64,000 nt of DNA from Sphingomonas sp. Leaf208 (GCF_001421415.1 NZ_LMKH01000001.1:248001-312000); one strand, 5' to 3'. Shown: positions 8,758 through 17,749, numbered from the stretch's first letter. The notes: generated from the letters alone by a model not told the origin. A program made the numbers and translations.

Positions 8758-8867
8758 GCCCCACCCCGGCGAAGGCCGGGGCCCAGTTGGAGCGGTGGCA
8801 ATAACGAAGCGTAGCGCCATTCAGCGACGTCTCCCAACTGGACCCCGGCCTCCGCCGGGGCGGGGTT
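8758..8867. repeat. MITE-like element with 32-bp terminal inverted repeats
   Basis: The arms 8759-8790 and 8834-8865 are inverse complements at 29 of 32 positions around a 43-bp centre. Each arm holds its own small GC hairpin (CCCCGGCGAAGGCCGGGG). The plan matches the element at 2952-3044, with a different sequence. It occupies the first half of the 327-bp gap between the convergent MerR and phoX genes. Confidence 0.75.
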
Positions 8868-8893
8868 TGTCGGTGTGATCGAGGGGCACTAAA

Positions 8894-9018
8894 ATCCTCC
8901 CCCGCCAGGGGGAGGTGGCTGGCACTTGCCAGACGGAGGGGGAGGACACGGAAACTGATGTTCCGTGTCCTCCCCCTCCGCCACCTTCGGTGCCACCTCC
9001 CCCTTGCGGGGGAGGATC
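8894..9018. repeat. Dispersed inverted-repeat element, copy B
   Basis: Same family as 836-958. Outer arms CCTCCCCCGCCAGGGGGAGG and their inverse flank inner arms GACGGAGGGGGAGGACACGG and inverse. It ends about 20 bp from the phoX stop codon, in a convergent gap with no gene. Confidence 0.85.
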
Positions 9019-9037
9019 GGGAGTCCGCCCCCGAAGC

Positions 9038-11512
9038 TTAAAGCCCGACCACACCCCCATCGGTCTTCGTGATCACGATCGTCGCAGACCGCGGCCGCGA
9101 AGGAGCCGTCACCGTACCCGCCTGGTTGGCAGGCCAGCTGCTCGTAATGTTGGTCGGCCCGCCATTCTCACCCGGATGCTGAATGTTCACGAACAGCGAC
9201 CGCCCATCCGGCGTCGTATGGATACCGGTGATCTCGCACTCCTTCGGCCCGACCAGGAAGCGACGCAGTGCCGCCCCAGGTGCCTTGCCGACGCGCGTCG
9301 TCACCGAGCCGGTTGCCGCACCGATCGTGTTGGTCACCGTCCGCGTGCCGCCATCGTTGACGATCCCCGGTACCGAGGCGAGCAGCATGCAGTTGGTGAC
9401 GTCCGTGAATGCGCCGTCATCCGTCTCGATCCACATCACCGGTGCGATCGTCCCCGAAGCATTGCTCGGCAGGCCGAACCACAGGCCGTCGGGCGACGAG
9501 AAGTCGTTGGTCGCATCGAGACCCGACAGGTTGATGTTGGTCGCATCCAGATCGGAGCCGGCACCGAACGCGTAGATGTCCCAAGCGAACGTCGTTGCCT
9601 CGGATGTGTCACCGGTCTCGCGCAGGCGGATGATGTGGCCGTTGGCGTTACCCGTGGTCTGGCCGCCCGTGGTCTTGGGATCGACATAGGCGCGCGGGTT
9701 GGGCGCGTCCGCGGTAGCCACCGTCCGCGACGAGTTGTTGGTGAGCGTGCAATACATCTCGCCCGTTGCAGGATTGACCGCCGTCCACTCCGGCCGATCC
9801 ATCCGCGTCGCACCCAGCGCATCCGCTGCCAGTCGCGTGTTGATCAGCACATCGACCTGGCTCGAGAACGGATAGGCTGCGTTGGCCGAGGTGAGGGGCC
9901 CTTGGCCGAACACCAGCGGCAACCACTGGCCGCTGCCGTCGGCTGCGAGCTTCGCGACGTAGAGCGTTCCAGCATCGAGATACTTGTCACCGATCGCGAG
10001 ACGGTTCGCGGCGCTCGCATCCGCCGCAGACCAGGGCGTCGCCGATACGAACTTGTAGATATACTCGTTCTGCGCATCGTCGCCCATGTAGAAGGCCGGC
10101 TTCACGCCAGCGATCGTCCGCCCGATCTGGCAGCCTTCATGGTTCATACGGCCAAGCGCAGTCCGCTTGCGCGGCGTCGAGGCCGCGTCGAACGGATCGA
10201 TCTCGACCACCCAGCCGTACTGGAAGATCTCGTTGCGGAAATCGCCCGTGCCGTCGGCCGGCGCGCTGGCCTGTGCGGTGATGTTCCAGCGCGAATAGAT
10301 CGTGCTGGTCGTGTCCGTCGGCGTGACCGTCGACCACCCATAGTTGCCGCCGGTGTTGCTCTCGCCCTTGCCGTAGCGCGTCAGCGAGGTGTTCGCCTTT
10401 ACGCCCACGGGGCCAGTTGCCGCGCGCCGCGCCGCGTCGCCGACCTCACGCTTGAAATAGCCGACCCAGTTCTCTTCGTTTGTCAGGTACGTGTGCCAAG
10501 GCATTGTACCATTGGCGCAATTGTTGATCGTGCCCCGACCCGTGGTGGCATCCGGCGAATAGCGCGTCTTGAGGCTGTCGGCACCGCGCACAGGGCCCGA
10601 GAAGCTCATCGGCGTCAGCGGGGTAATACGGCGGTTGAAGGACGACGCGGTCGTGTAGCTCCAGGCGGCGGCGCGGTTGACCTCGATCACCGACACGCCG
10701 TGGCACTCCATCTCCTTCAGCGCTTCGGCTTCGGGACGGGCGCCTGCGGTCGTGGTCGGGCCGTTCGGATGGAGATAGGCTTGCGTGATGTTCTCATGGT
10801 TGAGCACGAGCAGGCCGCGCGTGTTGCCGTTGGCGTCCGGGGTACCGGTGGCCGACATGCCGAAATAGCTCATGCCATCATGATGATCGCCCGCACGCTT
10901 CGAGAAGGTCGTGTCGGTGCCATCATTGGCATACGTGCCGACCCCGCTGCCGATCGGATCGCCGAGCCGGTACAAGACCGTCACCGCGTAACCCGCAGGA
11001 ACCGCAACGACATCCGCGAGGCTCTTCGCAACCGCGGTGAAGCCCAACGAGGCCGCGCCGACGGTCACGCTGGTCGTAGCGCTGACCGAACCGCTGGCCG
11101 ATACTGCGGTAAACTGGAAGCTGAGGACGGTCCCGGCAGCAGCACCCGGTACGACGAAGGTCGCGGTGGCGGTCGAGGCACCGGCGAGCGTGACGGCGGG
11201 GCCGGCGGTCTGCGTCCAGGTCACGCTGTCGACTTGGCCGATCGCCGCACCGGTCAGCGTCGCGACGCGACCCGCGGTGGAACTGCCACCAGCGGTCGCC
11301 GTCACCGTGACGGGGCTCGAGCCGTTGCCGTCATTGTCGTCGTCGCAGCCGGTCAGCAACATGCCGCCGAACACCGCCGCAGCGGTCGCGGACATGCCGC
11401 CCATCAAGGTCTGGCGACGCGAATAGCGCGACTCGATCAGGTCGTTGATATGCGGATTGGCGGTCGGGTTGGTATCGATATCGCCGTCGGTATAGATGGT
11501 CTCGAACGTCAT
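9038..11512 (-). CDS. phoX: PhoX-family alkaline phosphatase, Tat-exported lipoprotein
   Basis: An 824-residue PhoX (DUF839) phosphatase that uses Ca/Fe to release phosphate from organic esters outside the cytoplasm. The N-terminus has a Tat motif, SRRQTLMGG (residues 31-39), then a hydrophobic stretch ending in a lipobox, LLTGC (Cys56), followed by an acidic CDDDNDGN tail. Residues about 65-160 form an Ig/PKD-like beta module (SVTWTQTAGPAVTLAG). The PhoX core follows with HHDGMSYFG, VLNHENI, NCANGTMPWHTYLTNEENW and the closing GIHTTPDGRSLFVNIQHPGE. It lies 49 bp downstream of a TonB-dependent receptor on the same strand, so it is probably cotranscribed and Pho-regulated. Confidence 0.93.
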   Translation of the reverse strand: MTFETIYTDGDIDTNPTANPHINDLIESRYSRRQTLMGGMSATAAAVFGGMLLTGCDDDNDGNGSSPVTVTATAGGSSTAGRVATLTGAAIGQVDSVTWTQTAGPAVTLAGASTATATFVVPGAAAGTVLSFQFTAVSASGSVSATTSVTVGAASLGFTAVAKSLADVVAVPAGYAVTVLYRLGDPIGSGVGTYANDGTDTTFSKRAGDHHDGMSYFGMSATGTPDANGNTRGLLVLNHENITQAYLHPNGPTTTAGARPEAEALKEMECHGVSVIEVNRAAAWSYTTASSFNRRITPLTPMSFSGPVRGADSLKTRYSPDATTGRGTINNCANGTMPWHTYLTNEENWVGYFKREVGDAARRAATGPVGVKANTSLTRYGKGESNTGGNYGWSTVTPTDTTSTIYSRWNITAQASAPADGTGDFRNEIFQYGWVVEIDPFDAASTPRKRTALGRMNHEGCQIGRTIAGVKPAFYMGDDAQNEYIYKFVSATPWSAADASAANRLAIGDKYLDAGTLYVAKLAADGSGQWLPLVFGQGPLTSANAAYPFSSQVDVLINTRLAADALGATRMDRPEWTAVNPATGEMYCTLTNNSSRTVATADAPNPRAYVDPKTTGGQTTGNANGHIIRLRETGDTSEATTFAWDIYAFGAGSDLDATNINLSGLDATNDFSSPDGLWFGLPSNASGTIAPVMWIETDDGAFTDVTNCMLLASVPGIVNDGGTRTVTNTIGAATGSVTTRVGKAPGAALRRFLVGPKECEITGIHTTPDGRSLFVNIQHPGENGGPTNITSSWPANQAGTVTAPSRPRSATIVITKTDGGVVGL

Positions 11513-11561
11513 GCTTGGTCCCCCCGGGGATGGTTGCGTGGTGTGTAACGATGCGTGGAAA

Positions 11562-13961
11562 TCAGAATTTCGCGCCCAGCTCGACGCCGTAGAAGCGTGG
11601 CTCGCCGGCTATGTAGGTCGGGATGCCGAAGCCGCCGCCAGTGTTGCCCGCGTCGATCAGGTAGCGCTTGTTGGTCGCGTTCCGGACGAACCCGCCGACG
11701 CTGTAGCGACCTTGCGCGAACTCGATCCCGGCGCGGGCGTTGACCAGCGTGTAGCCGGGCGTGCTGATGGCCGGGTTGTTCGGCAGCTCGAAGAACGCCT
11801 TGGTGCGGTAGGTAACGCTCGGCGTGGCGTAGACCGTCGCGCCGCCGACCGGCAGGCGAAGGATCACGCCGCCCGACGCGGTCGTGTCCGGCTGGAGGCG
11901 GAAGCGGTTGCCGGCGAACACACCGTTCGCCGCTTCGTCGCCGATGCCACCGTCGATGTAGGCAAACGTCCCGAATACCGAGAGATACGATGCGAGCTTC
12001 AGATTGCCTTCGAGCTCGACGCCGAGGTTCTTGGCCGATCCGGCGCTCTGTGTCGTCGTCACGCCGTTGTTCGTCACAGACACCTGGAAGCCGTCATAGG
12101 TCTGGTAAAAGACCGATGCCGCGCCGCTGAACGGGCCGACGCGACCCTTGATGCCGCCTTCGTAGTTCCAGACGTTCTCCTGCGGTACGACCTGCAGGTT
12201 GGGACCGACCCCAAACGCGGTGCGCTGAGCGGCGAGCTGGACCACCGGCGAACGGCGCCCCTTGCTGATCGTCGCGTAGAGATTGACCGCGTCGTTGAGC
12301 TTCAGCAGCGCGTTGAAGCGCGGCAGGATCGCGGTGAAGCTCTTCTCCGCGACGAACTTGTTGCCGTTGGTGTTGGCCGTCCCGAGCAGACTCGACTGGA
12401 TGCCGAGGGCTGCCAGGATCACCGAGTTCGGCTGGACCGACGAATAGCCCGACTGGCGGTCCTCGATCAGGATGCGCGCGCCGGCGGTCAGTTCGAGCGC
12501 GGGTATTGGAATGTACGTCGCGTCGGCGAACACGGAGTAGGTGTCGTTGTTGCCGTAGTTCGTGAACTCCGCGGCGTAAGGTATTGCGGTAGCACGACCA
12601 CCCGTGAGCGCTGCGGTTGCGCGCGTCGCCGGAACCGTGCCGTTCGGTGCCACGCATCCTGTCCCGGTCGGGATGCCCGCGCCGTTCAGCGCCGCGCGGA
12701 TCGGGGCGTAGGCCGCCGCAACCGAGCAGGCGAGATACGTACCCTCTTCGGTCGCGAACGGGACGCGCTGGAAGCCGTTCTCGAAGAATGCGTTCCAGCC
12801 GACCGAGGCGCGGTACTTGGGCCCTTCGAAAGCAAAGCGGCTCTCATGGCTCCACTGGTCGCCCTTCGCGTCTTCGGCGAACTCGAGATACGCAGCGGGG
12901 CCACCATCGGCGTCGAACACTTCGAGTGCGTCGAACTTGCGATACCCGTTGACGGTGGTGAAGGTGATGCCCGGCGACAGGTCCGCGGTGATCGTCAGGT
13001 TCGCGTCATAGACGTTGCGGTCGAGACCGAGCTTGCGTGCGCCGAGAGCCGCGGCGCTGTATGGCGAGCCGGAGAGTTCCGCGTAGCCATAGTCGCCGGT
13101 CTGGCCGCCGGTCGGGGCATGCGCGCGGCTTTTGAACGCGGTGCCGGGGTTGCGCTGTCCGTCATAGGTCAGGACGAGGTCGGCGGTGATGCTGTCGCTC
13201 GGGCGATAGCGGAGCGAGCCGCGGATGCCGCGCTGGTCCTGGCCGTTCAGATCGTCCTGGTCGACGCCGCCCTGGTTCTGGTTCGGCACGTTCGCGTCGC
13301 CGGCGATGTTGCGGACGTAGCCCTTGCGATATTTATACGCGAAGGCGATGCGGCCGGCGAGCACATCGTTGCCCGCATTCAGGAAGCCCGACACCTGGGT
13401 TCGGTCGAAATTGCCGTACGTGCCGTTGATCGCGCCCGACACGCCGGGCTCCGGCTTGGCCGAGACGAGGCTGATCGCGCCGACCGCAGCCGCGGTGCCG
13501 AACAGGGTCGCCTGCGGACCCTTCACGACTTCGATCCGCGAGAGGTCGAACAGGTCCTGGTACGCGCCGCGCGAACGGCTGATGTCGATGCCGTTGTAAT
13601 AGAGCGTGACACGCGCGCCCTGCTGCGACGAGCCGTTGTCCGAGGTGATGCCGCGGATCACGAAGCCCGGGTTGTTGGCGCTCTGCTCCTGGATCTGGAG
13701 GCCGGGAATATAGGCGGCGACTTCGCTCAACGAGTTGACGCCGATCGACGCCATGCGAGCGCCAGTCAGCGCGGTGACGGTAATGGGGACGTCTTCGATC
13801 CGCTGTTCGCGCTTCTGCGCGGTGACGACGATCTCGTCGTCCGACGTTGCGGCTTCGGTTTCGGCTTGGGCAGTGGCTGGCGTGCTGGCTTGTGCGAGCG
13901 CCATGGTCGAGCAGGTCGTGGCGAGCGTCGCAACCGCGAGCCGCGTGAAGATACGTGTCAT
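11562..13961 (-). CDS. TonB-dependent receptor of the phosphate-scavenging locus
   Basis: A 799-residue outer-membrane receptor. It has a signal peptide (to about ALAQA), a TonB box-like EIVVTAQKREQ (about residue 43), and a plug domain with DVPITVTAL and RGITSDNGSSQQGARV. A beta-barrel follows, ending GVELGAKF with a C-terminal Phe. Receptors of this class import substrates too large for porins, using TonB energy. It lies between phoX and divergent phoD, and a PHO-box-like site faces its start, so a phosphorylated organic substrate is the best guess. The true ligand is unknown; a siderophore receptor cannot be excluded. Confidence 0.88.
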   Translation of the reverse strand: MTRIFTRLAVATLATTCSTMALAQASTPATAQAETEAATSDDEIVVTAQKREQRIEDVPITVTALTGARMASIGVNSLSEVAAYIPGLQIQEQSANNPGFVIRGITSDNGSSQQGARVTLYYNGIDISRSRGAYQDLFDLSRIEVVKGPQATLFGTAAAVGAISLVSAKPEPGVSGAINGTYGNFDRTQVSGFLNAGNDVLAGRIAFAYKYRKGYVRNIAGDANVPNQNQGGVDQDDLNGQDQRGIRGSLRYRPSDSITADLVLTYDGQRNPGTAFKSRAHAPTGGQTGDYGYAELSGSPYSAAALGARKLGLDRNVYDANLTITADLSPGITFTTVNGYRKFDALEVFDADGGPAAYLEFAEDAKGDQWSHESRFAFEGPKYRASVGWNAFFENGFQRVPFATEEGTYLACSVAAAYAPIRAALNGAGIPTGTGCVAPNGTVPATRATAALTGGRATAIPYAAEFTNYGNNDTYSVFADATYIPIPALELTAGARILIEDRQSGYSSVQPNSVILAALGIQSSLLGTANTNGNKFVAEKSFTAILPRFNALLKLNDAVNLYATISKGRRSPVVQLAAQRTAFGVGPNLQVVPQENVWNYEGGIKGRVGPFSGAASVFYQTYDGFQVSVTNNGVTTTQSAGSAKNLGVELEGNLKLASYLSVFGTFAYIDGGIGDEAANGVFAGNRFRLQPDTTASGGVILRLPVGGATVYATPSVTYRTKAFFELPNNPAISTPGYTLVNARAGIEFAQGRYSVGGFVRNATNKRYLIDAGNTGGGFGIPTYIAGEPRFYGVELGAKF

Positions 13962-14023
13962 TAAGTCCCCCGTGTCGTTGCCGTCGCACTACGGGGGCGA
14001 GGTGACGTTTCGATGGCGTCTTC

Positions 14024-14041
14024 ATGAAAGCAAAATGACTA
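14024..14041 (-). promoter_or_regulatory. PHO-box-like site facing the TonB receptor/phoX operon
   Basis: Read on the minus strand it is TAGTCAT-TTTG-CTTTCAT: two heptamers 11 bp apart that match the CTGTCAT half-site at 5 and 6 of 7 positions. It lies 63 bp upstream of the receptor start. A PhoB operator is the natural reading given phoX and phoD, but the match is imperfect. Confidence 0.5.
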
Positions 14042-14043
14042 TT

Positions 14044-14061
14044 CCGTAACGACGCTGTCAC
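14044..14061 (+). promoter_or_regulatory. PHO-box-like site facing phoD
   Basis: CCGTAAC-GACG-CTGTCAC on the plus strand: the second heptamer fits CTGTCAY fully, the first fits at 4 of 7. It is 71 bp upstream of the phoD start and 2 bp from the opposing site, so one PhoB cluster could serve both directions. Confidence 0.45.
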
Positions 14062-14131
14062 ATCGTTGCCGCCGGGGTGTCTTCGATCGTGGCTAGCAGG
14101 CGGGCAACAGCCGTTACGAAAGCCCGAGACG

Positions 14132-15811
14132 ATGACGATCAACCGCCGCGATGCGCTCAAGTATGCCCTGAAACTTACGGGCTCGGGTGCGACCCTCGCG
14201 CTTCCCGCGGTAGCGACACAAGCGGCCGACGCGGCGAAAGCGCGCTTCGATCACGGGGTGGCGAGTGGTGATCCTTCGGTCGACGGCGCCATTCTTTGGA
14301 CGCGGGCGACACCGGTCGATGCGGCGCAGGCCGGCGACATCGCGCTGACCTGGCACGTCGCGGAGACCGAAGACGGCAAGCCGATCCGCTCGGGCACGGT
14401 CAAGGCCCGCGCCGCGCGTGACTTCACCGCCAAGGTCGAGGCGACCGGGCTCCAGCCGGGGCACGAATATCGCTACTGGTTCGACGCCGCGGACGGCACG
14501 CGCTCGCCGGTCGGCCGGCTCCGGACGCTGCCGAAGGGCAAGGTCGCCGACGTCGTCATGGCGGTCGTTTCGTGCCAGCTCTACGCCGGCGGCTTGTTCA
14601 ACGCATATGACGCGATCGCCAAGCTCGACCGGCTCGACGCCGTCCTGCACCTCGGCGACTATATCTACGAATACGGCGTCGACGGGTACGGCGCCGACAT
14701 CGCCAAGAAGATCAATCGTCTAGTCGAGCCGCGTCACGAGATCGTCAGCCTCGCCGACTACCGGATGCGCCACGCTCAGGTGAAGCGCGACGTCGACATG
14801 CAGGCCGCCCATGCGCGCGCTGCGTTCATCTGCGTGTGGGACGATCATGAGGTCGCCAACGACGACTGGATGCACGGTGCCGAGAACCACGACCCCAAGA
14901 CCGAGGGCGACTGGGACGCGCGCAAGGCGGCGGCGATGCAGGCGTATTTCGAATGGATGCCGATCCGCGACCCCAAGCCCGGCCAGCCTTGGGCGGCGAT
15001 CAACCGCAGCTTCGATTTCGGCGATCTCGCGACGCTGGTGATGGTCGAGACGCGGTTGCTCGCGCGCAGCCATCAGGTCGTGTCGAAGGGCGAGGCGATC
15101 ACACCCGCAGAATACGCGCCGATGCTGGCGGAACGCGCGCGGCCCGATCGCGAACTGCTCGGGCCGGCGCAGCTTGCCTGGGTCGAGAAGACGATGGCGG
15201 CATCGGTGACCGCGGGAAAGCCCTGGCAGGTGCTGGGCAACCAGATCGTGATGGCGAAGGTCGCGGGGCCCGACATGGAGCGGCAACTCGGGCCGGTGAA
15301 ATTCGGCGAGACGATGGCGAAGCTGCCGGCGATGTGGCGCGAGCGACTGGCAGCAGGCATCGCTTCGTACCGTGCCGGCATGCCGTTCGGCCTCGACAGC
15401 TGGGACGGCTATCCGCCCGCGCGCGAGCGCCTGTACGCGGCGTTCCGGCGTGCGAAGTCGCGGCCGATCGTGCTGTCGGGCGATAGTCATGCGGCTTGGG
15501 CGAACGATCTGCACGACGATGCGGGCAAGCTGGTCGCGGTCGAATTCGGCTGCACCGCGATCACCAGTCCGTCCTACGGTTCGCTATTGCCGGGTATCGG
15601 CACGTTGATCGCAGACGCCAATAAGGGCGAAGTGCGGTTCTGCGACCAGGACGCCAAAGGCTTCACGCTGCTGACGCTCACGCCTGAGCAGGCGACCGCG
15701 GATTTCGTGACCGTGTCGACGGTATTTGCCAAGCCGTTCACCCAAGCGACCGTGAAGCGGTTTCGTGCACAGGCTGCGCGGCCCGAACTGCCGCTGGAAG
15801 AGATCGCCTGA
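14132..15811 (+). CDS. phoD: Alkaline phosphatase D / phosphodiesterase
   Basis: A 559-residue PhoD-family enzyme that hydrolyses phosphate mono- and diesters in the periplasm. The start MTINRRDALK carries a twin-arginine signal with cleavage near residue 33. An Fn3-like N-terminal PhoD domain (DHGVASGDPSVDGAILWTRA) precedes the metallophosphatase core. Metal ligands appear in AVVSCQLY, HLGDYIYEYG, WDDHEVANDDW and SGDSHAAW. The family normally binds Fe3+ and Ca2+. An upstream in-frame ATG at 14066 was rejected because it would displace the Tat signal. It is divergent from the receptor/phoX operon and shares its promoter region. Confidence 0.93.
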   Translation: MTINRRDALKYALKLTGSGATLALPAVATQAADAAKARFDHGVASGDPSVDGAILWTRATPVDAAQAGDIALTWHVAETEDGKPIRSGTVKARAARDFTAKVEATGLQPGHEYRYWFDAADGTRSPVGRLRTLPKGKVADVVMAVVSCQLYAGGLFNAYDAIAKLDRLDAVLHLGDYIYEYGVDGYGADIAKKINRLVEPRHEIVSLADYRMRHAQVKRDVDMQAAHARAAFICVWDDHEVANDDWMHGAENHDPKTEGDWDARKAAAMQAYFEWMPIRDPKPGQPWAAINRSFDFGDLATLVMVETRLLARSHQVVSKGEAITPAEYAPMLAERARPDRELLGPAQLAWVEKTMAASVTAGKPWQVLGNQIVMAKVAGPDMERQLGPVKFGETMAKLPAMWRERLAAGIASYRAGMPFGLDSWDGYPPARERLYAAFRRAKSRPIVLSGDSHAAWANDLHDDAGKLVAVEFGCTAITSPSYGSLLPGIGTLIADANKGEVRFCDQDAKGFTLLTLTPEQATADFVTVSTVFAKPFTQATVKRFRAQAARPELPLEEIA

Positions 15812-15819
15812 AACGATCT

Positions 15820-15939
15820 GCTCCCGCGAAGAGGAGGTGTCGCCGACGGTGACGGAGGGGGAATACGGAACATCGGTTATCGCTTGCCGCCCCCTCCGTC
15901 AGGCAAGCGCCTGCCACCTCCCCCTGACGGGGGAGGATC
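15820..15939. repeat. Dispersed inverted-repeat element, copy C (degenerate left arm)
   Basis: Same family as 836-958. The right arm (CACCTCCCCCTGACGGGGGA) and inner arms (GACGGAGGGGGAATACGG and inverse) are intact, but the left outer arm is eroded. It separates phoD from the following plus-strand operon. The remaining 120 bp up to 16060 hold no recognised site beyond the ribosome-binding site of the next gene. Confidence 0.8.
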
Positions 15940-16060
15940 AGAATGATCGTCGGTGGCTGGCCCTACTGCCTGACAATCAAAGTTTTTCCGTCGCGAAGTT
16001 CAATCGACTGTCAATTCCCATTCTCTCAGGGGATATTCATCTCCTCGGACGGAGATGGGA

Positions 16061-16954
16061 ATGCAGCGAGAGGCTTCGAGTTCGACGGTAGGATGGCCGA
16101 CCGTCCTTCTGGCAGGTATCGTGTACGGCGGATGGATGGTCGCGACGGCATGGCATGTGGTCATTCCGACGCCGTTGCTGGTGCCGATCGGCGGGTGGCT
16201 ACTTGCCTGGCAGGAATCGCTGCAGCACGAGGTCATTCACGGGCATCCGACGCGGATCCGGTGGATCAACGACGCGATCGGGTTTGCACCGCTGTCGCTA
16301 TGGCTGCCCTATCGCCTGTACCGCCGCAGCCATGTCGCGCATCACCCCGCGGAGGTCATCACCGATCCTCGGCATGACCCAGAGTCCCGCTACCGGGTAC
16401 AGGCGCGTGGTTTCGCCGCAGTCCTCGGCCGGCTTCAATCCACGCTTCTCGGTGAGATGGTCTTCGGACCTGCGATCTCGGTCGGCCGGCTCTTCCTGCA
16501 AGAGTCCCGCCGACTGGCGCGCGAACCGGCGTGCGTAGCGCGCGACTGGGCGCCACACCTCGTCGCGGTCGCGCTGGTGCTCTGGTGGCTCGACCATGTC
16601 GGTCTTGGCGTCGGCCGTTACGTGCTCTGCTTCGTCTATCCGGGCATGGCGCTGACCATGGTGCGCTCCTACGCCGAGCACCGCGCCGATCTCGCGAGCC
16701 CCGGTCGCGCCGCCAGCGTCGAGCATGGCGGGCTCCTCGGGCTGCTGTATCTCAACAACAATTTGCATGCCGCGCATCACGAGCGGCCGTCGCTCGCCTG
16801 GTACGACCTGCCAGCGTACCATCACCGTAACCGAGCGCGGTTCGCCGACGCGGGGGCACCGATCTATCAGGGGTATGGCGAGATCGTCCGGCGGTTCGCG
16901 TTCAGCGCGCATGACGACATGGTCCATCCCCTCCACCGCGAGCCCGTCTCTTGA
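16061..16954 (+). CDS. Fatty-acid-desaturase-family membrane di-iron enzyme
   Basis: A 297-residue membrane protein with several hydrophobic segments and the three histidine boxes of the desaturase/hydroxylase superfamily: H56-EVI-HGH (56-62), HVAHH (91-95) and HAAHH (236-240), plus His207. These bind the two irons. The start at 16061 is set by GGAG at 16051-16054; an ATG at 16055 would abut that site. The substrate is unknown: it could be an acyl chain or a small amine or amino acid. It heads a five-gene coupled run with a PhnD-like protein, EpsC, an amidotransferase and a TonB receptor, which suggests tailoring of a small molecule rather than membrane lipid (inference). Confidence 0.85.
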   Translation: MQREASSSTVGWPTVLLAGIVYGGWMVATAWHVVIPTPLLVPIGGWLLAWQESLQHEVIHGHPTRIRWINDAIGFAPLSLWLPYRLYRRSHVAHHPAEVITDPRHDPESRYRVQARGFAAVLGRLQSTLLGEMVFGPAISVGRLFLQESRRLAREPACVARDWAPHLVAVALVLWWLDHVGLGVGRYVLCFVYPGMALTMVRSYAEHRADLASPGRAASVEHGGLLGLLYLNNNLHAAHHERPSLAWYDLPAYHHRNRARFADAGAPIYQGYGEIVRRFAFSAHDDMVHPLHREPVS

Positions 16955-17748
16955 CGGACCGGATCGCCTCGCTTGGGATGTACGATCACCCCGCGCAGCA
17001 TGATGCCAACGACCGGCTGTGGTCGGCGATTGCCGCCGTCCTGCGCGAACGCGGTGTCGCGGAGGTGCCCGATCGGCTCGATCGAACACGTGACGTCCAT
17101 GCGATCTGGCGCGATCCGGCGCTGCTGTTCGGCCAGGCCTGTGGCTATCCGTTGATCGCCGATCCGACGCTGGATCTGCGCGTGATCGCGTTCCCGATCT
17201 ACGCCGGGCGAGAAAGCGGCAGTGTGATCGTGGCGAGAGCGGACGATCCCCGCGGTTCGGTCGCGGTGTTCCGCGGTAGCCGCGCGGCCATCAACGACCG
17301 CCAGTCGAACACCGGCATGAACCTGTTCCGCGCGACGGTAGCGCCGTTTGCAGGGCAGGGGCCGTTCTTTGCCGAGGTGGTCGAAACCGGCGCGCATCGA
17401 GCCAGCATCGTCGCGGTCGGGACGGGCAAGGCGGATCTCGCCGCGATCGACCGCGTAACCTATGCGACCATCGCACGGTTCGAGCCGGCGTTGGTCGCGC
17501 GCCTGAAGATCGTCGCGCCCAGCCCCGCATCGCCGAGCCTGCCCTTCGTGACCGCGACCGGGACCGACGCCGAGACGGTGGCGGCATTGCGAAGCGCGCT
17601 CGATCATGTCGCCGCCGATCCCGCGCTCGCGGCGGTACGCGAGACGCTGCTCCTCGCCGGGATCATACCCGCCGAGCCAGGCGCGCTGACCCCGATATCG
17701 ACGCTGGAAGCCGAGGCCGTCCGGGCCGGCTATCCCACGCTCCGCTGA
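16951..17748 (+). CDS. PhnD/SsuA-like substrate-binding protein, no signal peptide
   Basis: A 265-residue protein of the phosphate/phosphite/phosphonate-binding (PhnD-like, periplasmic-binding type 2) family. Recognisable parts are IASLGMYDHPAQHDANDRLW, LLFGQACGYPL, IVARADDPRGSVAVFRG and NDRQSNTGMNLFR. It has no signal peptide or lipobox and there is no ABC ATPase or permease nearby, so it is probably cytosolic and may be an enzyme or sensor that kept the binding fold. The TTG start overlaps the desaturase stop (TTGA). An ATG at 16978 is a fallback start. The pairing with a desaturase and EpsC is unusual. Confidence 0.8.
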   Translation: MTDRIASLGMYDHPAQHDANDRLWSAIAAVLRERGVAEVPDRLDRTRDVHAIWRDPALLFGQACGYPLIADPTLDLRVIAFPIYAGRESGSVIVARADDPRGSVAVFRGSRAAINDRQSNTGMNLFRATVAPFAGQGPFFAEVVETGAHRASIVAVGTGKADLAAIDRVTYATIARFEPALVARLKIVAPSPASPSLPFVTATGTDAETVAALRSALDHVAADPALAAVRETLLLAGIIPAEPGALTPISTLEAEAVRAGYPTLR

Positions 17749-17749
17749 C

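Noticed and set aside
8915..11548. Very long plus-strand open frame opposite phoX
   Set aside because: Arg-rich and low-complexity, with no domain. It is the mirror frame of a GC-rich real gene; phoX on the minus strand has a Tat signal and full family motifs.
11496..13964. Long plus-strand open frame opposite the TonB receptor
   Set aside because: It spans almost exactly the receptor gene and has an Arg/Ala/Val-biased composition with no fold signature; a high-GC shadow.
14066..14131. Earlier in-frame start for phoD
   Set aside because: It would put 22 residues before the twin-arginine signal and has no ribosome site; the ATG at 14132 starts the Tat signal directly.
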